A DNA stretch of 7,583 nt from Verrucomicrobiota bacterium (GTDB lineage Bacteria > Verrucomicrobiota > Verrucomicrobiia > Limisphaerales > UBA8199), in NCBI GenBank assembly GCA_026397855.1, contig JAPLUA010000041.1:1-7583 (forward strand), in the 5' to 3' direction. Position 1 is the stretch's first letter. Each line of letters opens with the position of its first letter. Below the pieces are notes generated by a model. It was not told the origin of the DNA. It saw only the letters and a list, made by a program, of their open reading frames with translations, and did no database searches. The translations under genes and the position numbers were made by a program. This document shows, piece after piece, positions 1 to 6,250 of the stretch.

Positions 1-135
1 GAGGGCTTGAACAACAAGATCCGAGTAGTTACCAGACGATCCTACGGCTTCCGAACCTATCACGCTATGGAAATAGCCCTGTATCACAACTTAGGCCGGC
101 TTCCAGAGCCGGAATCAACCCATGATTTCTGCTGA
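1..135 (+). CDS. ISL3-like transposase, C-terminal end (partial at window edge)
   Basis: Frame 1 is open from the first base to a TGA at 133-135 and gives 44 residues. It begins EGLNNKIRVVTRRSYGFR and ends LPEPESTHDFC. The E-G-x-N-N-K-I-[K/R] motif followed by R-R-[A/S]-[Y/F]-G-[F/Y]-R is characteristic of the C-terminal part of DDE transposases of the ISL3 type; its E is the likely last acidic catalytic residue, and the terminal LPEPE-T-x-FC is familiar from the same group. The rest of the gene lies upstream of the window, so whether the element is intact cannot be judged. I could not define a terminal inverted repeat after the stop; coding-like sequence in the same frame resumes at once. 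This suggests that the right end of the element is lost or very short. The family call is fairly secure, the subgroup less so. Confidence 0.75.
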   Translation, partial: EGLNNKIRVVTRRSYGFRTYHAMEIALYHNLGRLPEPESTHDFC

Positions 136-783
136 CGAGACGACTTTATTAGGCAACACCCCGACATCATCCATTTCAGGAAGCAAATCGACGAGGGAAT
201 CAACGAAGCCTGCGCCAGCTATCTTGATGATTTGGCCGATGGGATCATCAAAGAGCTTCAAAAGCACAATGAGTTCAGCGTTCGCTTGGCCCACGAGCTC
301 AGATTCGGCACGGATCTCCTCGGTTCGCTAATTATTACGCTACCTCCAAATAGCATCTTGCGCAGTGTGCCCTGCGAAATCTGCGTCGAGAACGATAAGG
401 AATGGAACACTTTGTGTGTTGGTATTACAATTGAATCCGTGAAGGCACTGGTTCTACCTGAACATGAAGTCCTTTTCAGGAAGATGCAGGCACTGCTGGC
501 GCTTGATGCTAACCGCATCGGCTATTACAATCCAAAACTTACGAACCACTGGCCTACAGGATGGCTCCACCTCATTGAGGGGACGTATGATGATGAGCGC
601 CTGGCAGAGCTGATAAGAAAGCCACTTTCTGAAACCGTTTCCAACGTGCGTGGGAATGTCAGGAGTTACATCGCGCTGCTTGAGGCAGTCTGCACCAAGG
701 CCACCCAGGCAACTAGCACGACACCGCGAACGACTACTTTAATTGCTGAGGAAAAGACCCTCCCACCCTCATCTTCTGCCTGA
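136..783 (+). pseudogene. C-terminal remnant of an unknown protein, interrupted at its 5' side by the IS
   Basis: The frame is open from just after the transposase stop to TGA 781-783 (215 codons), with no in-frame ATG until about position 484. A TTG at 232 would give 183 residues but has no clear Shine-Dalgarno sequence. Residues before the TTG (DDFIRQHPDIIHFRKQIDEG) read like normal protein and form one helical, charged stretch with what follows. The coding sequence therefore probably began further upstream and was cut by the insertion or by a later deletion. The middle is mixed alpha/beta (for example GSLIITLPPNSILRSVPCEI), and the tail is Thr/Ser/Pro-rich and low in complexity. There is no signal peptide, membrane segment or catalytic motif I recognise. 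Base composition is visibly less GC-rich than the ftsK region, which fits acquired DNA. An expressed shortened protein from the TTG remains possible. Confidence 0.5.
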
Positions 784-792
784 CGGCTTTAG

Positions 793-930
793 TATGAGGG
801 CGATGAGAAGGCCCGATACGAGTGCAAGTATTGTGGCGCCAGCGCATCCAGCATTGCGACTTTGACCTCTTCTTCCTGCTCGCGCCATCCGCTGAGCGCA
901 CACAAAGGCAAACACGAGCCAGCTTTATAG
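793..930 (+). pseudogene. Detached zinc-ribbon-like CxxC module (decayed C-terminal domain)
   Basis: Frame 1 downstream of TAG 790-792 reads YEGDEKARYECKYCGASA, then SSIATLTSSSC, then SRHPLSAHKGKHEPAL, ending at TAG 928-930 (45 residues). The pattern is C-x2-C-G, then an Ile/Leu-Thr-Ser-rich stretch, then C-x2-H-P and K-G-x-H. From memory, it resembles a short repeated domain in Verrucomicrobiota and some other bacteria, often introduced by the tripeptide YEG and found at the C-terminus of larger proteins. Two Cys of CxxC plus the later Cys and His could bind zinc; that is an inference. There is no ATG start and no ribosome binding site. The module lies in the same frame as the preceding remnant, separated only by TGA, two codons and TAG. 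It may thus be the original C-terminal domain of that protein, cut off by nonsense changes, or the relic of another gene. Confidence 0.5.
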
Positions 931-1114
931 CTCGCCCCGCCCTCACGCCCTCGCCGCAGACCTGGGAAGCCAACCCCCACAACCCCGCGAGGAGGGCGTG
1001 GCGACCCCGGTAGCGGCCCCTGCCCAGATGCTGTTCAAAGCCGAGCGAATGCTTGGGCGCAGCCAAGCGTGCGTCGCCTTGGCGGCGTGGGCGTATCTTC
1101 CAAGCCTCGCGCGG
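931..1114. other. Intergenic stretch without a convincing gene
   Basis: No reading frame here has a credible start, codon pattern or protein motif; the open frames are short, proline/arginine-rich and overlap one another on both strands. Local dyads are visible: ACGCCCTC at 945-952 pairs with GAGGGCGT at 992-999, and GCTTGG/CCAAGC at 1051-1068 forms a six-base stem with a six-base loop. These may be remains of repeat elements or RNA structure. I assign no function. Confidence 0.5.
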
Positions 1115-1245
1115 TAATAGTGTAAGCCTCCGGCTTGCGCTCGTCCGGGCAAGCTTCCAGCTTGCCGAGTGGAATCAGGACAGCCCACCTCCGGGCCAAC
1201 CTGGAAGGTTGGCGGACGAAGCAAGCCGGAGGCTTGCTCTACTAC
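1115..1245. repeat. Long imperfect palindromic intergenic repeat
   Basis: The left arm at about 1115-1147 and the right arm at about 1213-1244 are inverted copies. The left arm contains GTAAGCCTCCGGCTTGCGCT followed by CGTCCG; the reverse complement of the right arm contains GCAAGCCTCCGGCTTGCTT followed by CGTCCG. Only a few positions differ over about 32 bases. Each arm has an internal palindrome (AAGCC-TCC-GGCTT type). The roughly 65 bases between the arms hold two more small dyads, AAGCTTCCAGCTT and CCAACCTGGAAGGTTGG. The whole unit could fold into a branched cruciform or RNA structure. It ends about 80 bases before ftsK and contains no gene. It resembles REP/MITE-type dispersed intergenic repeats, but copy number cannot be seen from one window. 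Confidence 0.7.
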
Positions 1246-1324
1246 AAATCGCTGGGAATGCCTGGATGCGCCCTCGGTTACTCATCACTTGTCACTCGGT
1301 ATCCCAGGATGGTAACCTTTGGCC

Positions 1325-3787
1325 ATGGCTCGCAAGGCATCAGCAAATTCAGAATCCTCCCGTGGGTTCAGCGACATCATTGGCGTTGTGCTGATGGGCT
1401 TTGCCGTTTTGCTGGTGGTGGCGCTGTTCTCGTATCACCCGCGGGATGTGTCGGCCAACATTGTGCCGGCCAACACCTCGGTGCGGAACTGGATCGGCCC
1501 CTTCGGCGCGTGGATGGCGTGCGGCTGTTTCCGGTGGGTGGGGGCTGCGGCCTATGTGTTGCCGGCGCTGATGATGCTGGTGGGGTTGGGCTGCTTCTTT
1601 AACCCGTTTGGCTACCTGCGGCGCCGGTGGGGCTGGGAGGTGGTCCTGTTCCTCTGCTGCATGGGGCTGCTTGACCTGTACAAAGGCCACTTCGAGGCCC
1701 TCCAAAGAAACATCAACGCCCCCGCCGGCGGGATCATCGGCCTCAACCTGAATCAGCATCTGTTTAATTACTTCGGCACGACGGGCGCCACGATCCTCTT
1801 CCTGATGCTGTATTTCATCAGCCTGCTGTTCCTCACCAACTTCCAACTGGGCACCTGGATCCGGGCGCTCTGGGACCGCCAGGCGGCCCTGGATGCCAAG
1901 CTGCCGGAAGATGAGCGGGCGCTGGAGCGGCGAGCGCGCGACCTGAAGAAGGAAGTCAGCAAACTGCAGGAACAATCGGATCGCTCCGGCCTGGGAGCGG
2001 ACATGAAACCGGTGCAGGCGCCCGTCGTGCGCGACCTCAGCGTGCCGCAGGGCAGTAAATCGCCCGGCGGCCGCAAATCCGTCCCCGTGCCCGAGCCGGC
2101 GGTCGAAGTAGAAGTCATACCGGCCGACGAGGTCCAGGCAGCTACAACGGCCGACGTCCTGGGCCGCCCATCCGAGCGCGCCGACAAGTCAGCCGATGCG
2201 AAGACCGCGGAAGCCCTGAAAGCCGGGGCCGAGGCAAAGCCGGAACCGGAAGTGAGAATTGACGGCCTTCCCGTCGCCCCCGGCGCGGGCTCCAAAGGCA
2301 GGATACCCAGGAAGCCCAAGCCCATTACTGTCGCCTCCACCCCCATGATCGGCGACTACAAGTTGCCGCCGATGGACTTCTTCCTGCACCCGGACTTGAC
2401 GGTCAAGCCCACCGAGTCGAAAGAAGAACTGATGGCCAATGCGCGGCTGATGCAGCAGACGCTCGCGCAGTTCGACATTGAGGTTTCGCTGGGCGACATC
2501 ACCAAGGGCCCCACCATCACCCGCTACGAGCTGCACCCCGCCCCCGGCGTCAAGCTCGAGAAGATCACCGCACTCAACAACAACCTCGCCGCCGCCCTCA
2601 AGGCCGAGCGACTCCACATCCTGGCCCCCGTCCCCGGCAAGAGCTCCGTCGGCGTGGAGGTGCCGAACCCCGTCAAGACTGCGGTGATCATGCGCGACCT
2701 CCTTGAGTCCGAGGAGTGGACCAAGACCAAGGCCCGGATTCCGCTCGCGCTGGGCAAGGACGTTTACGGCAAGCCCATCATCGCGGACCTTGCCGAAATG
2801 CCGCACCTGCTCATCGCGGGGAGCACCGGCTCCGGCAAATCGGTCTGCATCAACTCCATCATCACCTCACTGCTTTACCGATTCTCCCCCGACCAACTCC
2901 GCTTTGTGATGATTGACCCGAAGGTGGTCGAGCTGCAGCAATACAACATCCTGCCGCACCTGGTCGTGCCGGTGGTGACGGACCCCAAGAAAGTCATCCT
3001 CGCCCTCCGCTGGGTGGTCAACGAGATGGAAAAGCGCTACCAGATCTTTGCCCGCGTGGGCGTGCGCAACATCCTCTCCTTCAATTCCCGCCCGAAGAAC
3101 AAGCCGCTGCCGGTTCAGGAGCCGGAGCTGCCGCTCGTGGCCAAGAAGGAGAAAGTCGAGCCGGGCGCCGAGGGCTTCGCCGTCGAAGTGGACGAAGAGA
3201 TCGTCGTCCCACGCGAGGAGGACATCGTCATCCCCGAGAAGCTGAGTTACATCGTGGTGATCATTGACGAGCTGGCCGACCTCACCGCCCGCATCGCTTT
3301 CCAGGTGGCCGCCAAGGTGGACTCACGCACGATTCTCGACGCCATGGGCGCCGACAAGCTCCTGGGCAAGGGCGACATGCTCTACCTGCCCCCCGGCTCG
3401 GCCAAGCTGACCCGCGCCCAGGGCGCGCTGATTACAGACCAGGAAATCCAGAACATTGTCGAGTTCATCGCTAAGCAGGCCAAGCCCAGCTACGAGATGG
3501 AAATCCATCAGCAGCTTTCCAAGCCCAGCAACTCCTATGACGAGGAGAGCGGCATTGACGAGGACGAAGACATTATCCAGCAGGGCATCGAGGTCATCCG
3601 GAGCGAGCAAAAGGCCAGCGTCTCCCTGCTCCAGCGCCGGCTGCGCCTGGGCTATGGTCGTGCCGCCCGGATCATGGACGAGCTGGAGAACCGCGGGATT
3701 GTCGGCCCGAGCAACGGCGCGGAGCCGCGCGATATCCTGATTGACCTCGACGGCGAGGGGGCCGATGGGCGGCCGCCTTCCGAATAA
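1325..3787 (+). CDS. ftsK: DNA translocase FtsK, with an internal deletion in the motor domain
   Basis: FtsK/SpoIIIE translocases pump chromosomal DNA through the closing division septum and help resolve dimers. ATG 1325 (820 residues) is preferred over TTG 1319; AGGATGG at 1306-1312 is a loose ribosome binding site. Domains: four membrane segments near residues 17-37, 72-92, 104-118 and 153-172; a charged coiled-coil segment at about 195-221; a Pro/Ala-rich linker to about 344; the RecA-like motor from about 345; a C-terminal winged-helix gamma domain at about 749-808 that would read KOPS sites. Walker A is GSTGSGKS (499-506); Walker B is VVIIDELADL with D648-E649. An acidic insert of about 57 residues (586-642) precedes Walker B. 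ELADL is followed directly by TARIAFQVAAKVDSRTILD, so the usual stretch of about 46 residues carrying QMARAAGIH, ATQRP and VITGVIKAN is missing. The frame is kept. ATPase function is doubtful unless this is an assembly error. The family call is certain. Confidence 0.95.
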   Translation: MARKASANSESSRGFSDIIGVVLMGFAVLLVVALFSYHPRDVSANIVPANTSVRNWIGPFGAWMACGCFRWVGAAAYVLPALMMLVGLGCFFNPFGYLRRRWGWEVVLFLCCMGLLDLYKGHFEALQRNINAPAGGIIGLNLNQHLFNYFGTTGATILFLMLYFISLLFLTNFQLGTWIRALWDRQAALDAKLPEDERALERRARDLKKEVSKLQEQSDRSGLGADMKPVQAPVVRDLSVPQGSKSPGGRKSVPVPEPAVEVEVIPADEVQAATTADVLGRPSERADKSADAKTAEALKAGAEAKPEPEVRIDGLPVAPGAGSKGRIPRKPKPITVASTPMIGDYKLPPMDFFLHPDLTVKPTESKEELMANARLMQQTLAQFDIEVSLGDITKGPTITRYELHPAPGVKLEKITALNNNLAAALKAERLHILAPVPGKSSVGVEVPNPVKTAVIMRDLLESEEWTKTKARIPLALGKDVYGKPIIADLAEMPHLLIAGSTGSGKSVCINSIITSLLYRFSPDQLRFVMIDPKVVELQQYNILPHLVVPVVTDPKKVILALRWVVNEMEKRYQIFARVGVRNILSFNSRPKNKPLPVQEPELPLVAKKEKVEPGAEGFAVEVDEEIVVPREEDIVIPEKLSYIVVIIDELADLTARIAFQVAAKVDSRTILDAMGADKLLGKGDMLYLPPGSAKLTRAQGALITDQEIQNIVEFIAKQAKPSYEMEIHQQLSKPSNSYDEESGIDEDEDIIQQGIEVIRSEQKASVSLLQRRLRLGYGRAARIMDELENRGIVGPSNGAEPRDILIDLDGEGADGRPPSE

Positions 3788-3863
3788 GGCTGCCTGCCCG
3801 TTCCAGTCCCCGGCTTTCACAATCTTTCTGGGATTGCCAAGGGGGGCGCTAAACCGTTAATAG

Positions 3864-4379
3864 ATGAAGGTCATGTCCACGGTCGCTGAACAACTTCGCC
3901 AGGCACGTGAGGCCCGGGGCCTCACGGTGCAGCAGGTAGTCGAGATCACAAAAATCCGCACCGATCACCTGGCTGCGCTGGAGCAGGGCAATTACGACGT
4001 CTTTTCCGCGCCGGTCTATATCCGTGGATTCGTCCGCGGTTACTCGGCCTTGCTTAAGCTTGACGTGCCGCAGGTGATGGCCTCCCTTGACGCTGAACTG
4101 CGCGCCACGCGGAGATTCGCTGAGCCGCCCCCGTTGACGGATCAATCCCATGGGGCCGTTGATTTCATGATGCTCCAGCTCTCCCGGGTTGATTGGCGCA
4201 AAGCGGCCATTGTGCTCGGCGTGGCTGTTGTGCTCGTGGGTTCCTACTCAGCCTTCTCGGCATGGCGCCGTTCCCGGGTGGCGGATCCTCTCAAGGGTTT
4301 GAAGCCCGGCGTCTATCATTCCACCCAGGGCGTGGCTGGCGAAACTCTCCCCTTGCCGGCTTCGGCGCCGCGGCGCTGA
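3864..4379 (+). CDS. RodZ-like membrane-anchored helix-turn-helix protein
   Basis: The 171-residue protein starts with a Cro/C1-type helix-turn-helix of the RodZ (HTH_25) type at about residues 5-75. Key stretches are EQLRQAREARGLTVQQV, TKIRTDHLAALEQGNYD and PVYIRGFVRGYSALL; the last is typical of RodZ. A single membrane helix at about 113-133 (AAIVLGVAVVLVGSYSAFSAW) is followed by basic residues and a short proline-rich tail. RodZ links MreB filaments to the membrane and supports rod shape. This version lacks the large extracytoplasmic beta domain of enterobacterial RodZ, so it is a short form; other single-pass HTH proteins are an alternative. ATG 3864 is chosen because AAGGGGGG at 3839-3846 lies upstream, though 17 bases away; ATG 3873 is a second option. 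The gene follows ftsK by 76 bases, possibly as an operon, and ends 9 bases from the convergent pgpA stop. Confidence 0.8.
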   Translation: MKVMSTVAEQLRQAREARGLTVQQVVEITKIRTDHLAALEQGNYDVFSAPVYIRGFVRGYSALLKLDVPQVMASLDAELRATRRFAEPPPLTDQSHGAVDFMMLQLSRVDWRKAAIVLGVAVVLVGSYSAFSAWRRSRVADPLKGLKPGVYHSTQGVAGETLPLPASAPRR

Positions 4380-4388
4380 GCCGCCGGC

Positions 4389-4898
4389 CTACTTCAGCCG
4401 CAGCATCCCGGCGTAAACCAGCAGGCCGGTCAGGTTCACATATACCGCTGCCAGCACATCGTCTATCGTGACCCCCCAGCCGCCGGGCAGGGACTGGCTC
4501 TGCCGCACCGGCCAGGGCTTTAGCACGTCGAAGAACCGGAACAGGCCGAAGACTGCCAGCGTCTGCAGCCAGCCGCGCCCGGAAAAGAAAACTTCAGGCG
4601 GCGGCAGGGCGCCGTTCTTCCCCGCCAGCACTGCAACCCACCCCAGAAAACAAACCGGCATCGCTGTGATTTCGTCCAGCACCACGGACTGCGGATCCTT
4701 TTGCCGCAGCAGATCTTCCCCCGCACCGCATAGCCAGACCGACAGGGCAATGCCGGCGGCGGTTCCGGCCGCGAACAGCCAGAGATTGCCTGTGAGCAGC
4801 AGGAGTGCAAACCAACCGACGCCGACCACCGATCCGAAGGTGCCCGGGGCCACCGGGATTCGTCCCGCACCGAAGCCTTGGGCAATCCAGAGTTTCAC
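4389..4898 (-). CDS. pgpA: Phosphatidylglycerophosphatase A
   Basis: PgpA removes the phosphate from phosphatidylglycerol phosphate to give phosphatidylglycerol at the inner membrane. Starting at GTG 4898, the protein has 169 residues, close to the family norm of about 170. Family signatures are GFGAGRIPVAPGTFGS (8-23), VVLDEITAMP with D75-E76, FRFFDVLKPWP with D124, and GGWGVTIDDVLAAVYVN with D146-D147. The acidic residues are the expected metal and catalytic ligands. Hydrophobic segments at about 25-57, 82-92 and 148-165 fit a small membrane protein. A frame open to 5006 would allow a longer start, but that extension lies inside pgsA and lacks conserved features. The GTG shares bases with the pgsA TGA (GTGA), which indicates translational coupling and decides the start. 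Its substrate is the product of the upstream gene. Confidence 0.92.
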   Translation of the reverse strand: MKLWIAQGFGAGRIPVAPGTFGSVVGVGWFALLLLTGNLWLFAAGTAAGIALSVWLCGAGEDLLRQKDPQSVVLDEITAMPVCFLGWVAVLAGKNGALPPPEVFFSGRGWLQTLAVFGLFRFFDVLKPWPVRQSQSLPGGWGVTIDDVLAAVYVNLTGLLVYAGMLRLK

Positions 4899-5488
4899 AA
4901 GTCCTGCAGGTAGATCGCCCGGTTCCGCCAAAGGTAGAGCCACCCGGAAAGGGCTGTTAGCGCCACGGCCACCCATTTGGATATATCGGCAAACGTCTCC
5001 ACCCACGGCGCCTGGCCGACCACCCGGAACCCGAAGACGGCCGTACCGGCAGCGCCCCAGTCGCCGTAGCTGTGGAGGACGAGAATCGCAATGATGGCCA
5101 CGATCTGGGAGATGGTCTTATGTTTGCCGTAGCCCTCGGCCGCGAGCACCACATTCCTGGAGGCCGCCAGCAGCCGCAGCCCGGTGATCGCCAGTTCGCG
5201 CGCAACGATCAGCACCACCATCCACGCCGGAATCCAGTTCAGCCCCACAAACGCAATGAACGCGGAGCACACCATGATCTTGTCGGCCAGCGGATCCATC
5301 AGGATCCCGAAGTTGGTGATCAGCTTCCGCCGTCGGGCTATCAGGCCATCGAGCAGGTCGCTGATCCCGCCCCCGACAAAAAGCACCAAGGCAATGGTTT
5401 CGTGAAATCTGACCTGCCAGTAGATCGCCACCAGGAACGCTCCCGTCAGAACAAAGCGGGAAACCGTGAGCTTGTTCGGCAGGTTCAT
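4895..5488 (-). CDS. pgsA: CDP-diacylglycerol-glycerol-3-phosphate 3-phosphatidyltransferase
   Basis: PgsA transfers the phosphatidyl group from CDP-diacylglycerol to glycerol 3-phosphate, the committed step to phosphatidylglycerol. The 197-residue membrane protein begins MNLPNKLTVSRFVLTG, a typical N-terminus (N-x-P-N-x-L-T-x-x-R). It has the complete CDP-alcohol phosphatidyltransferase motif D-x2-D-G-x2-A-R-x8-G-x3-D-x3-D at residues 44-69 (D44, D47, G48, A51, R52, G61, D65, D69), the metal- and CDP-binding site. YGKHKTISQ (about 119-127) also matches the PgsA subfamily better than other CDP-alcohol transferases. Several membrane helices follow. No strong ribosome binding site is visible just before ATG 5488; a promoter candidate lies at 5528-5556. 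The stop overlaps the start of pgpA by four bases, so both steps of phosphatidylglycerol synthesis are made from one transcript. Confidence 0.94.
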   Translation of the reverse strand: MNLPNKLTVSRFVLTGAFLVAIYWQVRFHETIALVLFVGGGISDLLDGLIARRRKLITNFGILMDPLADKIMVCSAFIAFVGLNWIPAWMVVLIVARELAITGLRLLAASRNVVLAAEGYGKHKTISQIVAIIAILVLHSYGDWGAAGTAVFGFRVVGQAPWVETFADISKWVAVALTALSGWLYLWRNRAIYLQDL

Positions 5489-5527
5489 TCAGTGAATATT
5501 GAGTTGTGTCGCCACGATTGCCCCCTC

Positions 5528-5556
5528 TTTGTAGCCTGCTTCCATCCGCTTGCCAA
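5528..5556 (-). promoter_or_regulatory. Candidate sigma-70-type promoter for pgsA-pgpA
   Basis: Read on the minus strand, TTGGCA (5556-5551) is followed after exactly 17 bases by TACAAA (5533-5528). This matches TTGACA at five of six positions and TATAAT at four of six. A transcript would start near 5521 and carry a leader of about 33 bases before ATG 5488. It is the best-spaced pair seen in this gap, but it is a match by eye only. Confidence 0.4.
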
Positions 5557-5724
5557 TCTGCAACTGTCATCAAAGTTGAAGCTTGTGTTCTCCGGTCGCA
5601 GGGCTACCATAGGGCATTGTTGTCGAAATATCGCGCCTTTGACCATTGCGAATATTCAGGTAAGGGCTTTCGTGGGCGGTTCGGGTTGCGGCCGGCGGGG
5701 ACCGGTTTTCTTGAGGGGCTGGAA

Positions 5725-5752
5725 TTGCTCCGCGGATAATTGTTTGTATGCT
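5725..5752 (+). promoter_or_regulatory. Candidate promoter for the cysteine protein-rpsU unit
   Basis: TTGCTC at 5725-5730 and TATGCT at 5747-5752 are separated by 16 bases. This is a moderate match to the sigma-70 consensus (four of six positions in each box). It lies about 100 bases before the downstream ATG, and the terminator-like hairpin at 5795-5816 would fall in its leader. Weak evidence, by eye only. Confidence 0.3.
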
Positions 5753-5794
5753 GGACAGATGGTATCTAGGGAACCTTGGCAGGGACGCGGTCGC

Positions 5795-5816
5795 AGAGGC
5801 GCCTTTGGCGCTTTTT
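5795..5816 (+). terminator. Terminator-like hairpin with U5 tail in the leader of the rpsU unit
   Basis: GCGCC (5799-5803), loop TTT, GGCGC (5807-5811) and then TTTTT (5812-5816) form a compact intrinsic-terminator shape. The stem can be lengthened to nine pairs by A-U and G-U pairs between AGAG before it and TTTT after it, which would consume part of the U run. It lies about 40 bases before ATG 5855 and after the candidate promoter. It could thus act as an attenuator of the cysteine protein and rpsU, or end an unseen upstream transcript. Confidence 0.35.
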
Positions 5817-5854
5817 GCGCGGCAGGCTTTTGTGAAGCCGGGATGCAGGTCATG

Positions 5855-6250
5855 ATGTCCGCGCGGAAGCTCAATGCGCGGCAAGAATACCGGCTGAAGC
5901 AGCGAGAGCGGATTGATGGATCACCGCTGATAGCGAAGAAGTTTCCGCGGCTGAAGGGGCTGAGGGTAACCCTGATGTATTACGATACGAAGGGAGTTAC
6001 CAAGAATGGGGAAATGAAGTGCAAGATGAATGTCGAGCACGCGAGATCCGAGCTATGGTTTTCCTGCTCTGCCGGGGATTGCCTGGCCGGGGATTTTAAT
6101 TTGAGCGCAGCGCTGGCGAGCGCTGTGGCCGGTCACCACAAAGTGGCGGCGGGTGAGATACGGTGCCAAGGGGCACGCAAGCGGGGTGACCGCGAGCGGG
6201 TGCCCTGCCAGGCGCTCCTACGTTACAGACTGAACCTTGATTATGACTGA
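5855..6250 (+). CDS. Conserved-looking small cysteine protein of unknown function, coupled to rpsU
   Basis: I do not recognise a named family. From ATG 5855 the protein has 131 residues; ATG 5852 or 5843 are equally possible, and CAGGT at 5846-5850 is only a weak ribosome binding site. The N-terminal third is very basic (for example ARKLNARQEYRLKQRERIDG). A central strand-rich part (LRVTLMYYDTKG) leads to WFSCSAGDCLAGDFNLSAAL (C71, C76), then EIRCQGARKRG and RVPC (C104, C118), ending LLRYRLNLDYD. The pairs C-x4-C and C-x13-C could form a zinc site, and the basic N-terminus could contact RNA; both are inferences. The codon pattern is GC-rich like the neighbours, and the protein looks complete. 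The stop lies eight bases into rpsU, so the two are probably co-transcribed and translationally coupled, which points to a role near translation. A longer annotation from 5072 is possible in automated calls but is not credible. Confidence 0.65.
   Translation: MSARKLNARQEYRLKQRERIDGSPLIAKKFPRLKGLRVTLMYYDTKGVTKNGEMKCKMNVEHARSELWFSCSAGDCLAGDFNLSAALASAVAGHHKVAAGEIRCQGARKRGDRERVPCQALLRYRLNLDYD

Larger units (their letters stand above)
5489..5854. other. Divergent intergenic region between pgsA and the rpsU operon
   Basis: These roughly 365 bases hold no convincing gene. One plus-strand frame is open across the region (in fact from 5072 to 6250), but its part before about 5843 runs antisense to pgsA or reads as unstructured, low-quality protein. 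The gap holds the promoter candidate for pgsA on the minus strand. On the plus strand it holds a promoter candidate and a hairpin with a T run in front of the downstream gene; these are listed separately. The remainder shows nothing I can name. Confidence 0.5.

Noticed and set aside
1115..1245. CRISPR-like repeat
   Set aside because: There are only two inverted arms, no regularly spaced direct repeats and no cas gene.
1289..1318. TTGTCA and TAACCT as an ftsK promoter
   Set aside because: Spacing is 18 bases, the -10 match is poor and it would make a nearly leaderless transcript; not strong enough to list.
1135..1602. 155-codon plus-strand frame overlapping the ftsK start
   Set aside because: It begins inside the palindromic repeat and runs out of frame through the FtsK membrane domain, with no independent support.
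1349..1975. 208-codon minus-strand frame opposite ftsK
   Set aside because: It is a GC-driven shadow of ftsK: its composition is His/Gln/Pro-rich, and the plus strand encodes a well-supported membrane domain.
2189..2806. 205-codon minus-strand frame opposite the FtsK motor
   Set aside because: Shadow of ftsK with no motif; the opposing frame carries conserved FtsK sequence.
3821..3836. CAATC/GATTG dyad between ftsK and the RodZ-like gene as a terminator
   Set aside because: The stem is only five bases with no T run after it, so it is probably chance.
5072..5842. Plus-strand open frame extending the cysteine protein to 392 residues
   Set aside because: The first part is antisense to pgsA, which has a full catalytic motif, and the rest before about 5843 lacks protein-like character. 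Only the last 131 or so residues look real.
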